A DNA stretch of 38,409 nt from Desulfosporosinus sp. Tol-M (GCA_000770645.1 JQID01000052.1:1-38409); one strand, 5' to 3'; positions 23,313 through 31,624 are shown, numbered from the stretch's first letter. Made by a program: numbers and translations. The notes: a model not told the origin generated them from the sequence alone.

Positions 23313-25209
23313 AACCGTCTTGACGGCGGGAGGGGTACGCAAGTACCTCTCCCAAGCCCGAATCGTAGCTTTTGACTTTGAAACCGCACCGAACGAGCAG
23401 TACCGCAATGACGACAAAGCGGCACTCGACCCGCACAGGGCGCATATTGTCGGTATCAGCTTTTCCAAATCCGAGGGCGACGCTATCTATGTCCCGATTG
23501 CCCATAAGGTCGGCAAAAACGCCGCTCCGCTTTCGGAGATTTGGGACTGGCTCGCTGCGAACCTGTTCGGAAATCGCGACATTATCAAAGTGGCGCACAA
23601 CCTCGCATTTGAAAGTGCATTCCTATATGCCGGGGGGATTGTGATACAAGAACCGGTTTACGACACCATCTCCGCGGCACAGCTTACGCTCAAAGGCAGG
23701 CACGAGTTCCGCTCTCTTGCCGACAGTGGTTTGAAGACGCTTGCGGCAGAACTCTTCGATGCTGAGATGCCGACATTCTCTGCTGTTACGGTAGGACAGC
23801 ACTTTGACGAACTCAACCCCGCCGATGTAAAGGCCGTTGATTACGCCTGCTCCGATGCCGACTATACGTTGCGGCTTTATCATCTGCTCAATGGTTGGTT
23901 TGACAAATGGCTTCCGAACCATCGCATTATCACCGAGCGGATGGAATCACCGACCGCTGTCTACTGTGGGCTTATGAAATACAACGGCTTGCTTGCGGAT
24001 GCGGAGCAGATGAGGACGCAGGGCGAACGATGCGAAGCGGAACGCCAGCGTGTCCGTGATGAGATTGCTTTTATTATCGGCGATGTGAACATCGGCGAGA
24101 ATGCCAGCACTGCAGCATTCAAAAAATACTTGTTTGAGGATTTGGGTCTGCCGGTCTTAAAAACCACCGCCAAATATCAGGAGGCAGCGGACGACGAGAC
24201 GCTGGTGCTTCTTGCCGAGTGGTGCGGACAGAACCGCCCCGACCTTGTGCCTCTGTTCAAATATGTACAGGAATACCGCCGTTGGGGAAAGATTCAGTCC
24301 ACTTACATTGACGGGTATGGAAAACACATAAACCCCGCTACTGGACGCATCCACGCCGACCTGATGCCTCTCGCCACAGAAACCGGTCGCTTCGCAGCCC
24401 GCAGGCCAAATCTCCAAAATATGCCCAGAGCGGGAGCGGATGACGTCGGGGTGCGAAACTTCTTCATTGCGCCGGAGGGTAAAGTTCTGTTGTCGCTTGA
24501 CTTCTCTCAAATAGAACTGCGTGTTGGAGCGTTCTACTGCCGTGACGAAAAAATGATGGATACATACCGCATCGGCGGTGACATCCATGACCAAACCGCC
24601 ACCGTCATCTTCGGTGCGGGTAAGCACGATAAAGAGCATCGTACTATCGCAAAGAACGTCAACTTCGGTACATTCTACGGACTGTTTCCGAGAGGGCTTC
24701 AACGGACACTCAAGTTCAAGGCAGGTGTGGGAAAGTCTCTGGAAGACTGCGAACAAATTATATCTAACCTAAAAGCAGGATACCCGAAGTTGAATGCATG
24801 GCAAGAAACGACAAAACTCGAGGCAAAGTCTGCAAGATACACGGAAACCTCACTCGGTCGCCGCCGGTATTTACCCGACATTACATCGCAGGATTGGGGT
24901 AAGCAGTCTTTTGCGGAGCGGTGCGCCCTTAACACGCCAATTCAGGGGACAGCGGCGGATATTTTGAAGCTGGCCCTGGGGCGTATTTTGAAAGGGTTAC
25001 CTGAACGCCCATGGTTGCTGCCGCTGCTACAAATTCACGACGAGTTGGTGTTTGAACTGCCGGAAAGCAAGGTCGACGAAGCGACGGCGTTTATTAAGCA
25101 ATGTATGGAAGCACAACCGTTTACTGAATTCGACATTCCCGTTGTCGCAGATGCTTCTGCAGGAGCAAAGTTCGGCGAAATGAAAGAACTGGAGGTAAAA
25201 GTGTTATGA
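23305..25209 (+). CDS. polA-like: phage family A DNA polymerase
   Basis: A 634-residue polymerase. The start is ATG 23305 (GGGAGG upstream, overlapping the previous stop); the same frame opens at 23221 but that part lies inside the preceding gene. The 3'-5' exonuclease domain has D-F-E at 24-26 and A-H-N-L-A-F-E at 97-103, with Y-A-C-S-D-A-D-Y as Exo III. The polymerase motifs are A (S-L-D-F-S-Q-I-E-L-R, D399), B (A-K-N-V-N-F-G-T-F-Y-G) and C (Q-I-H-D-E at 576-580). There is no 5'-3' exonuclease domain, as usual for phage enzymes. It is the replicative polymerase of the element; all catalytic residues are intact. Confidence 0.95.
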   Translation: MYKTVLTAGGVRKYLSQARIVAFDFETAPNEQYRNDDKAALDPHRAHIVGISFSKSEGDAIYVPIAHKVGKNAAPLSEIWDWLAANLFGNRDIIKVAHNLAFESAFLYAGGIVIQEPVYDTISAAQLTLKGRHEFRSLADSGLKTLAAELFDAEMPTFSAVTVGQHFDELNPADVKAVDYACSDADYTLRLYHLLNGWFDKWLPNHRIITERMESPTAVYCGLMKYNGLLADAEQMRTQGERCEAERQRVRDEIAFIIGDVNIGENASTAAFKKYLFEDLGLPVLKTTAKYQEAADDETLVLLAEWCGQNRPDLVPLFKYVQEYRRWGKIQSTYIDGYGKHINPATGRIHADLMPLATETGRFAARRPNLQNMPRAGADDVGVRNFFIAPEGKVLLSLDFSQIELRVGAFYCRDEKMMDTYRIGGDIHDQTATVIFGAGKHDKEHRTIAKNVNFGTFYGLFPRGLQRTLKFKAGVGKSLEDCEQIISNLKAGYPKLNAWQETTKLEAKSARYTETSLGRRRYLPDITSQDWGKQSFAERCALNTPIQGTAADILKLALGRILKGLPERPWLLPLLQIHDELVFELPESKVDEATAFIKQCMEAQPFTEFDIPVVADASAGAKFGEMKELEVKVL

Positions 25210-25487
25210 CCCATCAACATTACAATATCGCTGCCGACGACAGATGTGTCGCGGTGGCACAGTACATCATAGAAAACAAAGCAACCGTGCGTGAAGCGGC
25301 GCCAGTGTTTGGATACAGTAAATCAACAATTTTTAAAGATGTCACCAGCGTTCTGAAAAAACATAACCACACGCTATTTCTCCAAGTAAAAGAGGTGCTG
25401 GACTACAACAAATCGGTGCGTCATATCCGCGGAGGTCTTGCTACCAAGCTCAAATATGAATCGGAGGTGTCCCGTGAATTCGACTAA
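25206..25487 (+). CDS. spoIIID-like: SpoIIID-like sporulation transcription regulator
   Basis: A 93-residue protein, the same length as cellular SpoIIID. The HTH lies at about 27-48 (A-T-V-R-E-A-A-P-V-F-G-Y-S-K-S-T-I-F-K-D) and the basic C-terminal extension at 63-85 includes E-V-L-D-Y-N-K-S-V-R-H-I-R-G-G and A-T-K-L-K-Y-E, the signature DNA-binding tail of SpoIIID. In spore formers SpoIIID acts in the mother cell to redirect sigma-E transcription. Here the gene is locked into the phage replication operon: its ATG overlaps the polymerase stop and its own end overlaps the next gene. It may adjust host sporulation genes or phage genes. The family call is secure; the role in the phage is open. 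Confidence 0.88.
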   Translation: MTHQHYNIAADDRCVAVAQYIIENKATVREAAPVFGYSKSTIFKDVTSVLKKHNHTLFLQVKEVLDYNKSVRHIRGGLATKLKYESEVSREFD

Positions 25488-25908
25488 TCCGCATAAAAAT
25501 AGTGAAGGTTACAGCGACCCAACAGTCTATGAGGCTTTAAAGCAAATTCAGAAGGAGGAGCACCTCAAAAATAATCCCTATCGCCCGCTTGTTTATATCT
25601 GCTCGCCCTTCGCGGGTGATATTGACAGCAACATTCAAGATGCCCGCCGTTATTGTGTCTTTGCTGTCCGACAAGGTGTAATACCTATCGCACCGCACTT
25701 GTTGTTTCCACAGTTCTTGGACGACGACAACCCCGAAGACCGCAAGTTGGGACTTCGCTTCGGGATGATTCTGCTCGATCGCTGCGAGGCAGTTTGGTCG
25801 TTTGGCAGCAGGATTTCGGCGGGCATGGCGGCAGAACTCGAACGCGCCAGACGCAGGGGTATTCCCATTAAGTTCTACAAATCCGACTGCGAGGAGGGTA
25901 CGCAGTGA
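25474..25908 (+). CDS. DUF4406 protein (nucleoside deoxyribosyltransferase-like fold)
   Basis: A 144-residue protein from GTG 25474, chosen because GGAGG lies 6 bases upstream; an earlier ATG at 25438 in the same frame falls inside the spoIIID-like gene. It shows Y-I-C-S-P-F-A-G at 41-48 and S-A-G-M-A-A-E at 115-121, where E121 fits the catalytic glutamate of nucleoside 2-deoxyribosyltransferases; this is the layout of DUF4406. Enzymes of this fold swap or hydrolyse bases on deoxynucleosides or nucleotides. In the phage it may act in nucleotide metabolism or in countering a nucleotide-signal defence; neither is shown. It overlaps the primase gene (GTGA). Confidence 0.78.
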   Translation: MNSTNPHKNSEGYSDPTVYEALKQIQKEEHLKNNPYRPLVYICSPFAGDIDSNIQDARRYCVFAVRQGVIPIAPHLLFPQFLDDDNPEDRKLGLRFGMILLDRCEAVWSFGSRISAGMAAELERARRRGIPIKFYKSDCEEGTQ

Positions 25909-28388
25909 AAATAACATACGAGCAATTCCTAAGCCCGTTCTTTGAAAGCGGTGAAACTGTACATCTGCGTGTCTTCGACGACAAGAAAGGCAGCACATTC
26001 AAGGGATTAAAACTTGAGCGTGAATTCGGAAAAATCTCCGCGCTTACAGAAACGCTCCAAAACCATAATGTCCAAGGACGGGGTATCTTCTTTGTGGTTA
26101 ACTTTGGTGGGAATACCGACGAGGAAATATCCCGCATCAATGCCGTGTTTGTCGAGAACGATAACCTTTCAATTGACGAACAGATCGCAAAACTGGAGAA
26201 TTTTCCTCTCCCGCCATCCCTGATGGTAAAGACCGCGAAATCCGTCCATGCATACTGGCTCACGACCGATGTGTCCGTGCCGGAGTTTCGTGCCTACCAA
26301 CGTCGCCTTATCACGCAGTTTGACGGTGACACCTCCTGCGTCAATGAGAGCCGTGTTCTGCGTTTGCCAGGTTTCAATCATTGCAAGGGCAACCCCGTCA
26401 TGGTGGAGTGCATCAAGTTCGCACCGGAACTGCGGTACTCAAAGGCGCAGTTGGATGCCGTTCTGCCGAAAATATCTGTCGAGGAATCCTCGGTTGCTGC
26501 TCCCGCTCCGAAAGCCACACGAAAAGGGCTGACACTTGTCGGTTCACGGTGCGATTTCATCAAGAATTGCAAAGAAAACGCCGCAGCACTGCCCGAAAAC
26601 CTCTGGTACGCAATGATTACGAACCTTGCCGTTTTTGATGGTGGCAACAGGGTTATTCATACCCTTTCAAGGGCGTACCCGAAATACAGCCGTGTCGAGA
26701 CCGAGGATAAAATCCGTCACTTCCTTGACTCCGGCACAAAACCGATGACTTGCACCAAGATTGCAGAGTGTGGGTTTAAGTGCCCACGACTTTCCGAGTG
26801 TGGCTGCAAAGCACCCGCTGCTCTGTGTTATCTGCCACCGGATGCCGACACGCTTCGAATCTTCCTCGCAAAGGTAGATGTCAAGGGCAACGCCGCCGAT
26901 GATATGGAGACTGCCCGTGACTTCGTTAAGGAGTATCTTTACAATGTGGACTCTGCACTTGCGGCGGCATTTGTTGAAACAGAACTGCGGGAGTGTTTCA
27001 ACTTCAAAGCGGGCATCATCCGCCCTCTTATTACCCTGCAAAAAGAACTCTTTAGGGCGTACCGCGATAACAAGGAGACCAAGCGAGAAACTGAGGGTGC
27101 AGACTTGCCTGATTGGTACGAATTTACCGAAAAAGGCGGCATACGCTTCCTGCCCGGCGTGTTGGCGGAGCATATGGCGAAAGAAGAAAAAATCTTCTAT
27201 TCCGCCGAGCAGTATTACGCCTACAACAAAGGTGTGTACTCGGCTATTTCTGACCTTGCCGCGAAAGCTGCAACTCGAAAGCATCTGATTGCGAGATATA
27301 CGACCCTCTCAAATATCACCGATGCAGATGGTCAGTGGCGAATGCTGATTATAAAGCATCTAAGGGAACTGAATGCTAATCCCTACATCATCAATGTCCG
27401 AAACGGCCTTTACAATGTGCTGACCGAGGAATTCCTGCCTCACACGCCGGACTTTTACTCGACGGTGCAACTCAACGTCAATTATACCCCGAACGCCGAA
27501 TGCCCGCGCTTTAAGCAATTTCTCTCCGAGGCGTTGGACGAGGGTGATATCCCGCTTGTGCAAGAGATGATGGGCTACTTCCTCATACCCGTAAACAAGG
27601 CACAGAAGTCATTCGTCATCGTCGGTGAACCCGGCGCGGGCAAGTCCAAACTTCTCCTGACTTTAAATGAACTGCTTCTGGGTCAGGAGAACGTGAGCAA
27701 CATCCCGTGGCAGTCGCTGAATGAGCGTTTCAAGACGGCTGAGTTGTTTGGCAAACTGGCGAATATCTTTGCCGACCTGCCCACAAAGAACATCGATGAC
27801 AACGGCATCTTCAAGGCGTTAGTCGGCGAGGACTTCCTGACCGCCGAGCGCAAGAACAAAGATCCGTTCAGCTTTCAGCCTTACGCAAGACTCCTGTTCT
27901 CCTGCAACATGATACCACGAAACTACGGCGACAAGTCCGAGGGTTTTTATCGCCGGCTCATCATCATCCGCTTTGCAAAGCCCGTGCCGCAAGAACGGCG
28001 CGACCCCGGTCTGCTCGACAAGTTTGCTGCTGAATCGGATGGAATTTTTATGTTTGCAGTCGAGGGTTTGAAGAGACTCATCGCCCAAGATTTCAGGTTC
28101 AGTGAAACGCCAAACACAAAGGCGGAACTTCAGAGGTACCGTGTCGACAGTAACAGCGTCCTCTCGTTTGTTGAAGATTACTGTAAACTTGCCCCTGATG
28201 CGGAAGTCGAGCGTAGCGAAATTTTTGAGAAGTACCGCGAATACTGCCGCAACGCCGGTTTGTCACCGGTATCGCAGAAGACATTTAACAAAGACATAGA
28301 AATGGCGCACCCCGACCTGCGCCGCAGTGTGGATAAAGTCGGCAAGCGCAGGACGTGGAAAGGCATCCGTCTGGACAATGATGTTTGA
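25905..28388 (+). CDS. phage primase-helicase (AEP primase plus P4-type SF3 helicase)
   Basis: An 827-residue protein from GTG 25905 with GAGGAGGG upstream. The N-terminal archaeo-eukaryotic primase domain has V-E-N-D at 83-86 (E84 and D86 as metal ligands) and S-V-H at 113-115. A cysteine-rich stretch near 278-310 (C-T-K, C-G-F-K-C-P, C-G-C) may bind zinc. The C-terminal SF3 helicase has Walker A G-E-P-G-A-G-K-S at 574-581 and a region with F-A-D-L-P near 625 as Walker B, then a winged-helix tail. This is the standard initiator/primase of P4-like and clostridial phages and implies origin-dependent replication; a cluster of short repeats follows the gene directly. Confidence 0.92.
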   Translation: MKITYEQFLSPFFESGETVHLRVFDDKKGSTFKGLKLEREFGKISALTETLQNHNVQGRGIFFVVNFGGNTDEEISRINAVFVENDNLSIDEQIAKLENFPLPPSLMVKTAKSVHAYWLTTDVSVPEFRAYQRRLITQFDGDTSCVNESRVLRLPGFNHCKGNPVMVECIKFAPELRYSKAQLDAVLPKISVEESSVAAPAPKATRKGLTLVGSRCDFIKNCKENAAALPENLWYAMITNLAVFDGGNRVIHTLSRAYPKYSRVETEDKIRHFLDSGTKPMTCTKIAECGFKCPRLSECGCKAPAALCYLPPDADTLRIFLAKVDVKGNAADDMETARDFVKEYLYNVDSALAAAFVETELRECFNFKAGIIRPLITLQKELFRAYRDNKETKRETEGADLPDWYEFTEKGGIRFLPGVLAEHMAKEEKIFYSAEQYYAYNKGVYSAISDLAAKAATRKHLIARYTTLSNITDADGQWRMLIIKHLRELNANPYIINVRNGLYNVLTEEFLPHTPDFYSTVQLNVNYTPNAECPRFKQFLSEALDEGDIPLVQEMMGYFLIPVNKAQKSFVIVGEPGAGKSKLLLTLNELLLGQENVSNIPWQSLNERFKTAELFGKLANIFADLPTKNIDDNGIFKALVGEDFLTAERKNKDPFSFQPYARLLFSCNMIPRNYGDKSEGFYRRLIIIRFAKPVPQERRDPGLLDKFAAESDGIFMFAVEGLKRLIAQDFRFSETPNTKAELQRYRVDSNSVLSFVEDYCKLAPDAEVERSEIFEKYREYCRNAGLSPVSQKTFNKDIEMAHPDLRRSVDKVGKRRTWKGIRLDNDV

Positions 28389-28525
28389 CGGAATTACGGA
28401 ATTGACGGCTTTCTGATTTTCTTCACATTAAGCAATTCCACATAGGCAAGTTTAAGTAGATGTTGTGAAAATCGGTATATATAAAAGATAAATATATGTA
28501 CTCGTCAAATCCGTCAAGCCGTCAA
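28385..28525. repeat. TTGACGG/CCGTCAA iteron-like cluster, candidate replication origin
   Basis: The heptamer TTGACGG occurs at 28385-28391 and 28402-28408. Its complement CCGTCAA occurs at 28511-28517 and 28519-28525, with a one-mismatch copy at 28502-28508. The outermost copies extend to a perfect 10-bp inverted pair (28402-28411 with 28516-28525). Between them lie about 90 very AT-rich bases. Position right after the primase-helicase gene, iterons and an AT-rich core together fit a phage origin. The gap is otherwise without genes. Confidence 0.45.
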
Positions 28526-28539
28526 AAGAGAGGTTCATA

Positions 28540-28854
28540 ATGCTCGAAAAAGACATCGTTACCGCGATAATGCGGTTCTTAAAGACCGTCCCCGACTGCT
28601 TTGCGTGGAAGACGCATGGCGGAATGTACGGGACGGCCGGCATTCCCGATATTATCTGTTGCTTCCAAGGACGTTTTGTAGCGTTTGAGGTGAAAACAGA
28701 AACGGGCAAGCTGACTAAGTTACAAGAATCAATGATATCGAAGATTAAAGCGGCAAAGGGCGAAGCCTTCAAAGTTACAAGCGTCGAGGAGGTCAGTGTA
28801 ATTCTCGAACGTATGGAGGTAAATCCCAATGACGGTTTCAAATATATCCGCTAA
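28540..28854 (+). CDS. VRR-NUC domain nuclease
   Basis: A 104-residue stand-alone VRR-NUC (PD-(D/E)xK superfamily) protein. Catalytic residues are E3, P36-D37, E50-V51-K52 and Q62. This matches the length and layout of phage and plasmid VRR-NUC proteins, which are thought to process branched DNA during replication or recombination. GAGAGG lies upstream of the ATG. It follows the candidate origin and overlaps the DUF1492 gene. Confidence 0.93.
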   Translation: MLEKDIVTAIMRFLKTVPDCFAWKTHGGMYGTAGIPDIICCFQGRFVAFEVKTETGKLTKLQESMISKIKAAKGEAFKVTSVEEVSVILERMEVNPNDGFKYIR

Positions 28855-29263
28855 AGACTACTTATCGCAAGCCTACCGAATAGATCAACGCATCAACAGT
28901 AAAATTGAGCAGGTGCAGTCCCTGCGAGACCTTGCTGAAAAAGCAAGCGCAACCTTCTCCGATGTGCCACCGAGTGGGACGCGGAATTTCCACCGAATGG
29001 AAGATGTCATCTGCAAGATGATTGATTTGGAATCGGAAATAAAAGCTGACCTGCAAGCCCTCCTCGATCTGAAGCATGAGGTCGTGACCATCATTAAGTG
29101 TGTGGAACACCCTGAACTTCAAACACTTCTGGAACTGCGCTATCTTTGTTTCAAAACATGGGAACAAATTGCCGTGGAACTCTACTACGATTTGCGGCAC
29201 GTCCACCGCTTACACAGCAGGGCACTCAATGAGGTAGATGTCATCAGACGGTCATGTCACTAA
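28829..29263 (+). CDS. DUF1492/ArpU-like late transcription regulator
   Basis: A 144-residue protein with a helical N-terminus (about 1-85) and a sigma-70 region 4-like HTH at about 95-137 (L-L-E-L-R-Y-L...T-W-E-Q-I-A...V-H-R-L-H-S-R-A-L). DUF1492/ArpU-type proteins sit at the end of the early operon of Gram-positive phages and switch on packaging and structural genes. The start has GGAGG 9 bases upstream. Directly behind the gene lie phased ATGTCA repeats and a -10 box, the likely target. It is the last gene before the terminase region. Confidence 0.87.
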   Translation: MTVSNISAKDYLSQAYRIDQRINSKIEQVQSLRDLAEKASATFSDVPPSGTRNFHRMEDVICKMIDLESEIKADLQALLDLKHEVVTIIKCVEHPELQTLLELRYLCFKTWEQIAVELYYDLRHVHRLHSRALNEVDVIRRSCH

Positions 29264-29305
29264 ATGTCATAGAATGCCACCCTTGTCTTCTGTTATAGTT
29301 ATAAT
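29238..29305 (+). promoter_or_regulatory. phased ATGTCA repeats and -10 box, candidate late promoter
   Basis: ATGTCAT at 29238, ATGTCAC at 29254, ATGTCAT at 29264 and ATGCCAC at 29274 precede a perfect TATAAT at 29300-29305. The last three copies are exactly 10 bases apart, one helical turn. No -35 box is present at 29277-29282, which fits a promoter that needs an activator such as the adjacent DUF1492 protein. The first two copies lie inside the end of that gene. Confidence 0.55.
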
Positions 29306-29322
29306 GGCAGAAAATAAACGAG

Positions 29323-29357
29323 AGCCTTCACGGTACCGAATCCGTGAGGGCTTTTCT
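29323..29357 (+). terminator. strong hairpin with T-run upstream of the HNH gene
   Basis: 29323-29333 pairs with 29342-29352 in an 11-bp stem (one G-U pair) with an 8-base loop, followed by TTTTCTTTT. It lies between the candidate late promoter and the HNH gene, so it would attenuate late transcription unless read through. Confidence 0.75.
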
Positions 29358-29373
29358 TTTGGAGGCTACGACG

Positions 29374-29724
29374 ATGCCATACAAAGCAAAGAAACCCTGC
29401 GCCCATCCCGGCTGCGCCAAACTGACCACGGGTAGGTACTGCAAGGAACACGCAAAACAGGAAGCCAAACGCTACAACCATTTTGACCGCGACCCCGAGA
29501 GCAACAAGCGCTACGGACGGTCGTGGAACAGGATACGCACGGCGTTCCTGTCGGCGAATCCCTTGTGTGAGATATGCAAGGCCGATGGAATGCTCACGCC
29601 CGCCGAACTTGTACACCACAAGCGTAAGCTGACGGACGGCGGCACGAACGACTGGGCAAACCTACAAGCCCTCTGTTCAGAGTGCCACAGCAGACTCCAC
29701 GCCGGGCAAGGCGACTACTTTTAG
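29374..29724 (+). CDS. phage HNH endonuclease
   Basis: A 116-residue protein from ATG 29374 (GGAGG 8 bases upstream; the frame opens at 29344 without a site). An N-terminal zinc knuckle (C9, C14, C23, H26) is followed by the HNH core: C65-x-x-C68, H81-H82-K, N-L near 97, C101-x-x-C104-H105. In HK97-like phages an HNH protein encoded next to the terminase genes assists cos cleavage by the large terminase. The position just before terS supports that role. Confidence 0.92.
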   Translation: MPYKAKKPCAHPGCAKLTTGRYCKEHAKQEAKRYNHFDRDPESNKRYGRSWNRIRTAFLSANPLCEICKADGMLTPAELVHHKRKLTDGGTNDWANLQALCSECHSRLHAGQGDYF

Positions 29725-29866
29725 TGTCAGACGGAGGGGCGGTCAGTGCCTCTACCGCTTTCAGGCAGGGCAGCGCGCTCGGCCTTTCGTATGAATTTTT
29801 CATAAATCAAAAATCAAAAAATCAAAACGGAAATCAAAATCAAAAATCAAAAGCGAGGTGACGCTC
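29725..29866. other. candidate cos/packaging region with ATCAAA repeats
   Basis: No gene in these 142 bases. The first half is GC-rich and partly symmetric (GCGGT at 29745-29749, ACCGC at 29756-29760). The second half holds six ATCAAA units starting at 29806, 29813, 29821, 29833, 29839 and 29846, ending just before the terS ribosome binding site. In HNH-type cos phages the cos site lies between the HNH gene and terS, and small terminase binds nearby repeats. The assignment is by position and pattern only. Confidence 0.4.
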
Positions 29867-30367
29867 ATGCCCAGCGGAGGCTATCGTCCGGGGGCAGGTC
29901 GCCCTCGGAAGAACCCAATCGATAAGAAGCTTGAAGGCAAACCTGCCAACACGAATGTTGCAAGTCAGCCCAAGCCTAAAAAGATAAATTCCAAAAACGT
30001 GATGGCGGACTACTTCTCTATGGCGATGAAGGAATGCGAAAAGGAAGTGCCGGCGGCGGATGTGCTGCGAAATGAAATCGAGGAATATATCTCGGCTCGA
30101 GGTTGCGACGGTTATGTCGCGCCACAGACAATTACGGACTATGTGCTGAACAGGCAGGGCTTCCTCGCATGTGAAGCCATGAACCGTAAAATCGGACGAA
30201 TGACCAAGGAACTGAAGCTCTCGCCTTATGTCACGGCAGGCGCTCAGTACTACAAGGCGATGCAGGGCGACTTTAACCTGATCATGCAAATCATAAATCG
30301 GCACAGCAGCACTCAGGGCGAAGAAAAGAACGCTTTTCTCGAACTGCTCACGAACAGGGGGTTTTAG
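29867..30367 (+). CDS. terS: phage terminase small subunit (P27-like)
   Basis: A 166-residue protein from ATG 29867 (GAGGTG 8 bases upstream; a GTG at 29858 overlaps that site). The N-terminus begins with the basic G-Y-R-P-G-A-G-R-P-R-K tail common in small terminases. A helical region follows with Y-I-S-A-R-G and N-R-K-I-G-R-M-T-K-E-L, resembling P27-family proteins. It should recognise the packaging site and hand the DNA to the large terminase (34597-36204), from which it is unusually separated by about 4.2 kb of methyltransferase and accessory genes. Confidence 0.8.
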   Translation: MPSGGYRPGAGRPRKNPIDKKLEGKPANTNVASQPKPKKINSKNVMADYFSMAMKECEKEVPAADVLRNEIEEYISARGCDGYVAPQTITDYVLNRQGFLACEAMNRKIGRMTKELKLSPYVTAGAQYYKAMQGDFNLIMQIINRHSSTQGEEKNAFLELLTNRGF

Positions 30368-30370
30368 AAT

Positions 30371-31624
30371 ATGAAATCGACAGAACGATTTGAAAAAGTA
30401 AATATTGACCGGCTCGTGCCGTATGCCCGCAATGCGAGGACGCATAGCAAGGAGCAGATTTTACAACTTCGCGCCTCCCTTCGTGAATTCGGGTTTGTCA
30501 ATCCGGTTATTGTGGATAAAGACCTGAATATCATCGCAGGACACGGAAGGATCATGGCGGCACGAGAAGAAGGCCTGACCGAAATCCCTTGCGTGTTCGT
30601 GGAGCATTTGACCGAGGCGCAAAAGAAAGCCTATATCCTCGCCGACAACCGTCTGGCTCTGCGTGCTGGTTGGGACGAGGAATTGCTGGCTCTGGAATTT
30701 GCCGACCTCAAGGAACTCGGCTTTGACCTCGAAATTACGGGATTTGACGCCGACGAGATAGAAAAGCTCTTCGCCGACTCCGACGGGGACGTAGCGGACG
30801 ACGACTTTGACCTTACGGCCGCCCTTGAACAGGCGGCTTTTGTTTTGCCAGGGGATGTTTGGACACTGGGGCGGCACCGGCTCATTTGTGGCGATGCCAC
30901 GGTATCGGAGACTGTTAAAAAGCTGATGGATGGTCGCAAAGCCAATCTTGTCCTGACCGATCCTCCTTACAACGTCAGCTTTGAATCTGTGAGCGGACTA
31001 AAAATCAAGAACGATAGCATGAAAGCAGAACAGTTCTACATCTTTTTGCTGTCGGCATTTAAGAATCTTTATGAAAACCTCGCCGATGGCGGGGCTTTTT
31101 ACTGCTTCCACTCGGATTCGGAGAAGGTGAATTTCTTCCGTGCCTGCGTGGACGCGGGTTTTCATTATTCCACGACTTGCATCTGGGTCAAGAACGCCCT
31201 CGTGCTTGGTCGTGGTGATTACCAGCAAATGCACGAGCCGGTGCTGTACGCCTTTAAGAATACCTCCAAACACAAGTGGTATTCCGACCGCAAGCAGACC
31301 ACCATCTGGAACTTTGATAAGCCTAAGAAGAATGCCGACCATCCCACAAGCAAGCCCCTTGACCTTCTGGCATACCCGATTGCCAACAGCAGTCAGGCAA
31401 ACGCCATCGTGTTGGACACCTTCGGCGGCTCCGGCTCGACGCTCATTGCCTGCGATCAGCTTGACCGCACTTGCTTCATGCTCGAACTTGACGAGAAGTA
31501 CGCAAGCGTCATCCTGCGCCGCTACGCCGAGTACAAGCAAAACGGTGGCGAGGACATCACCTGCGAGCGAAACGGCGAGATGCTCCGATACGCCGACCTT
31601 GTGAAGGAGGTTGCGGGAAAATGA
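30371..31624 (+). CDS. ParB-like domain fused to N4/N6 DNA methyltransferase
   Basis: A 417-residue protein. Residues 8-95 form a ParB/Srx-like N-terminal domain (N-I-D-R-L-V-P-Y-A-R-N-A-R-T, G-H-G-R at 57-60). Residues about 160-405 form a beta-class amino-methyltransferase: catalytic D-P-P-Y at 197-200 before the SAM-binding D-T-F-G-G-S-G-S-T near 357-365. This fusion is common in clostridial phages and integrative elements. It probably methylates adenine or cytosine-N4 in phage DNA and so hides it from restriction. Its start follows the terS stop by 3 bases and its stop overlaps the next methylase (ATGA). Confidence 0.93.
   Translation: MKSTERFEKVNIDRLVPYARNARTHSKEQILQLRASLREFGFVNPVIVDKDLNIIAGHGRIMAAREEGLTEIPCVFVEHLTEAQKKAYILADNRLALRAGWDEELLALEFADLKELGFDLEITGFDADEIEKLFADSDGDVADDDFDLTAALEQAAFVLPGDVWTLGRHRLICGDATVSETVKKLMDGRKANLVLTDPPYNVSFESVSGLKIKNDSMKAEQFYIFLLSAFKNLYENLADGGAFYCFHSDSEKVNFFRACVDAGFHYSTTCIWVKNALVLGRGDYQQMHEPVLYAFKNTSKHKWYSDRKQTTIWNFDKPKKNADHPTSKPLDLLAYPIANSSQANAIVLDTFGGSGSTLIACDQLDRTCFMLELDEKYASVILRRYAEYKQNGGEDITCERNGEMLRYADLVKEVAGK

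Noticed and set aside
24157..24756. Long antisense frame (199 codons) inside the polymerase gene
   Set aside because: It lies opposite intact polymerase motifs and shows no protein-like pattern.
26667..27284. Antisense frame (205 codons) inside the primase gene
   Set aside because: A shadow of the coding strand; no start signal.
29805..29853. CRISPR array
   Set aside because: The repeats are 6-7 bases with 6-12 base periods and no spacers; no cas gene is present.
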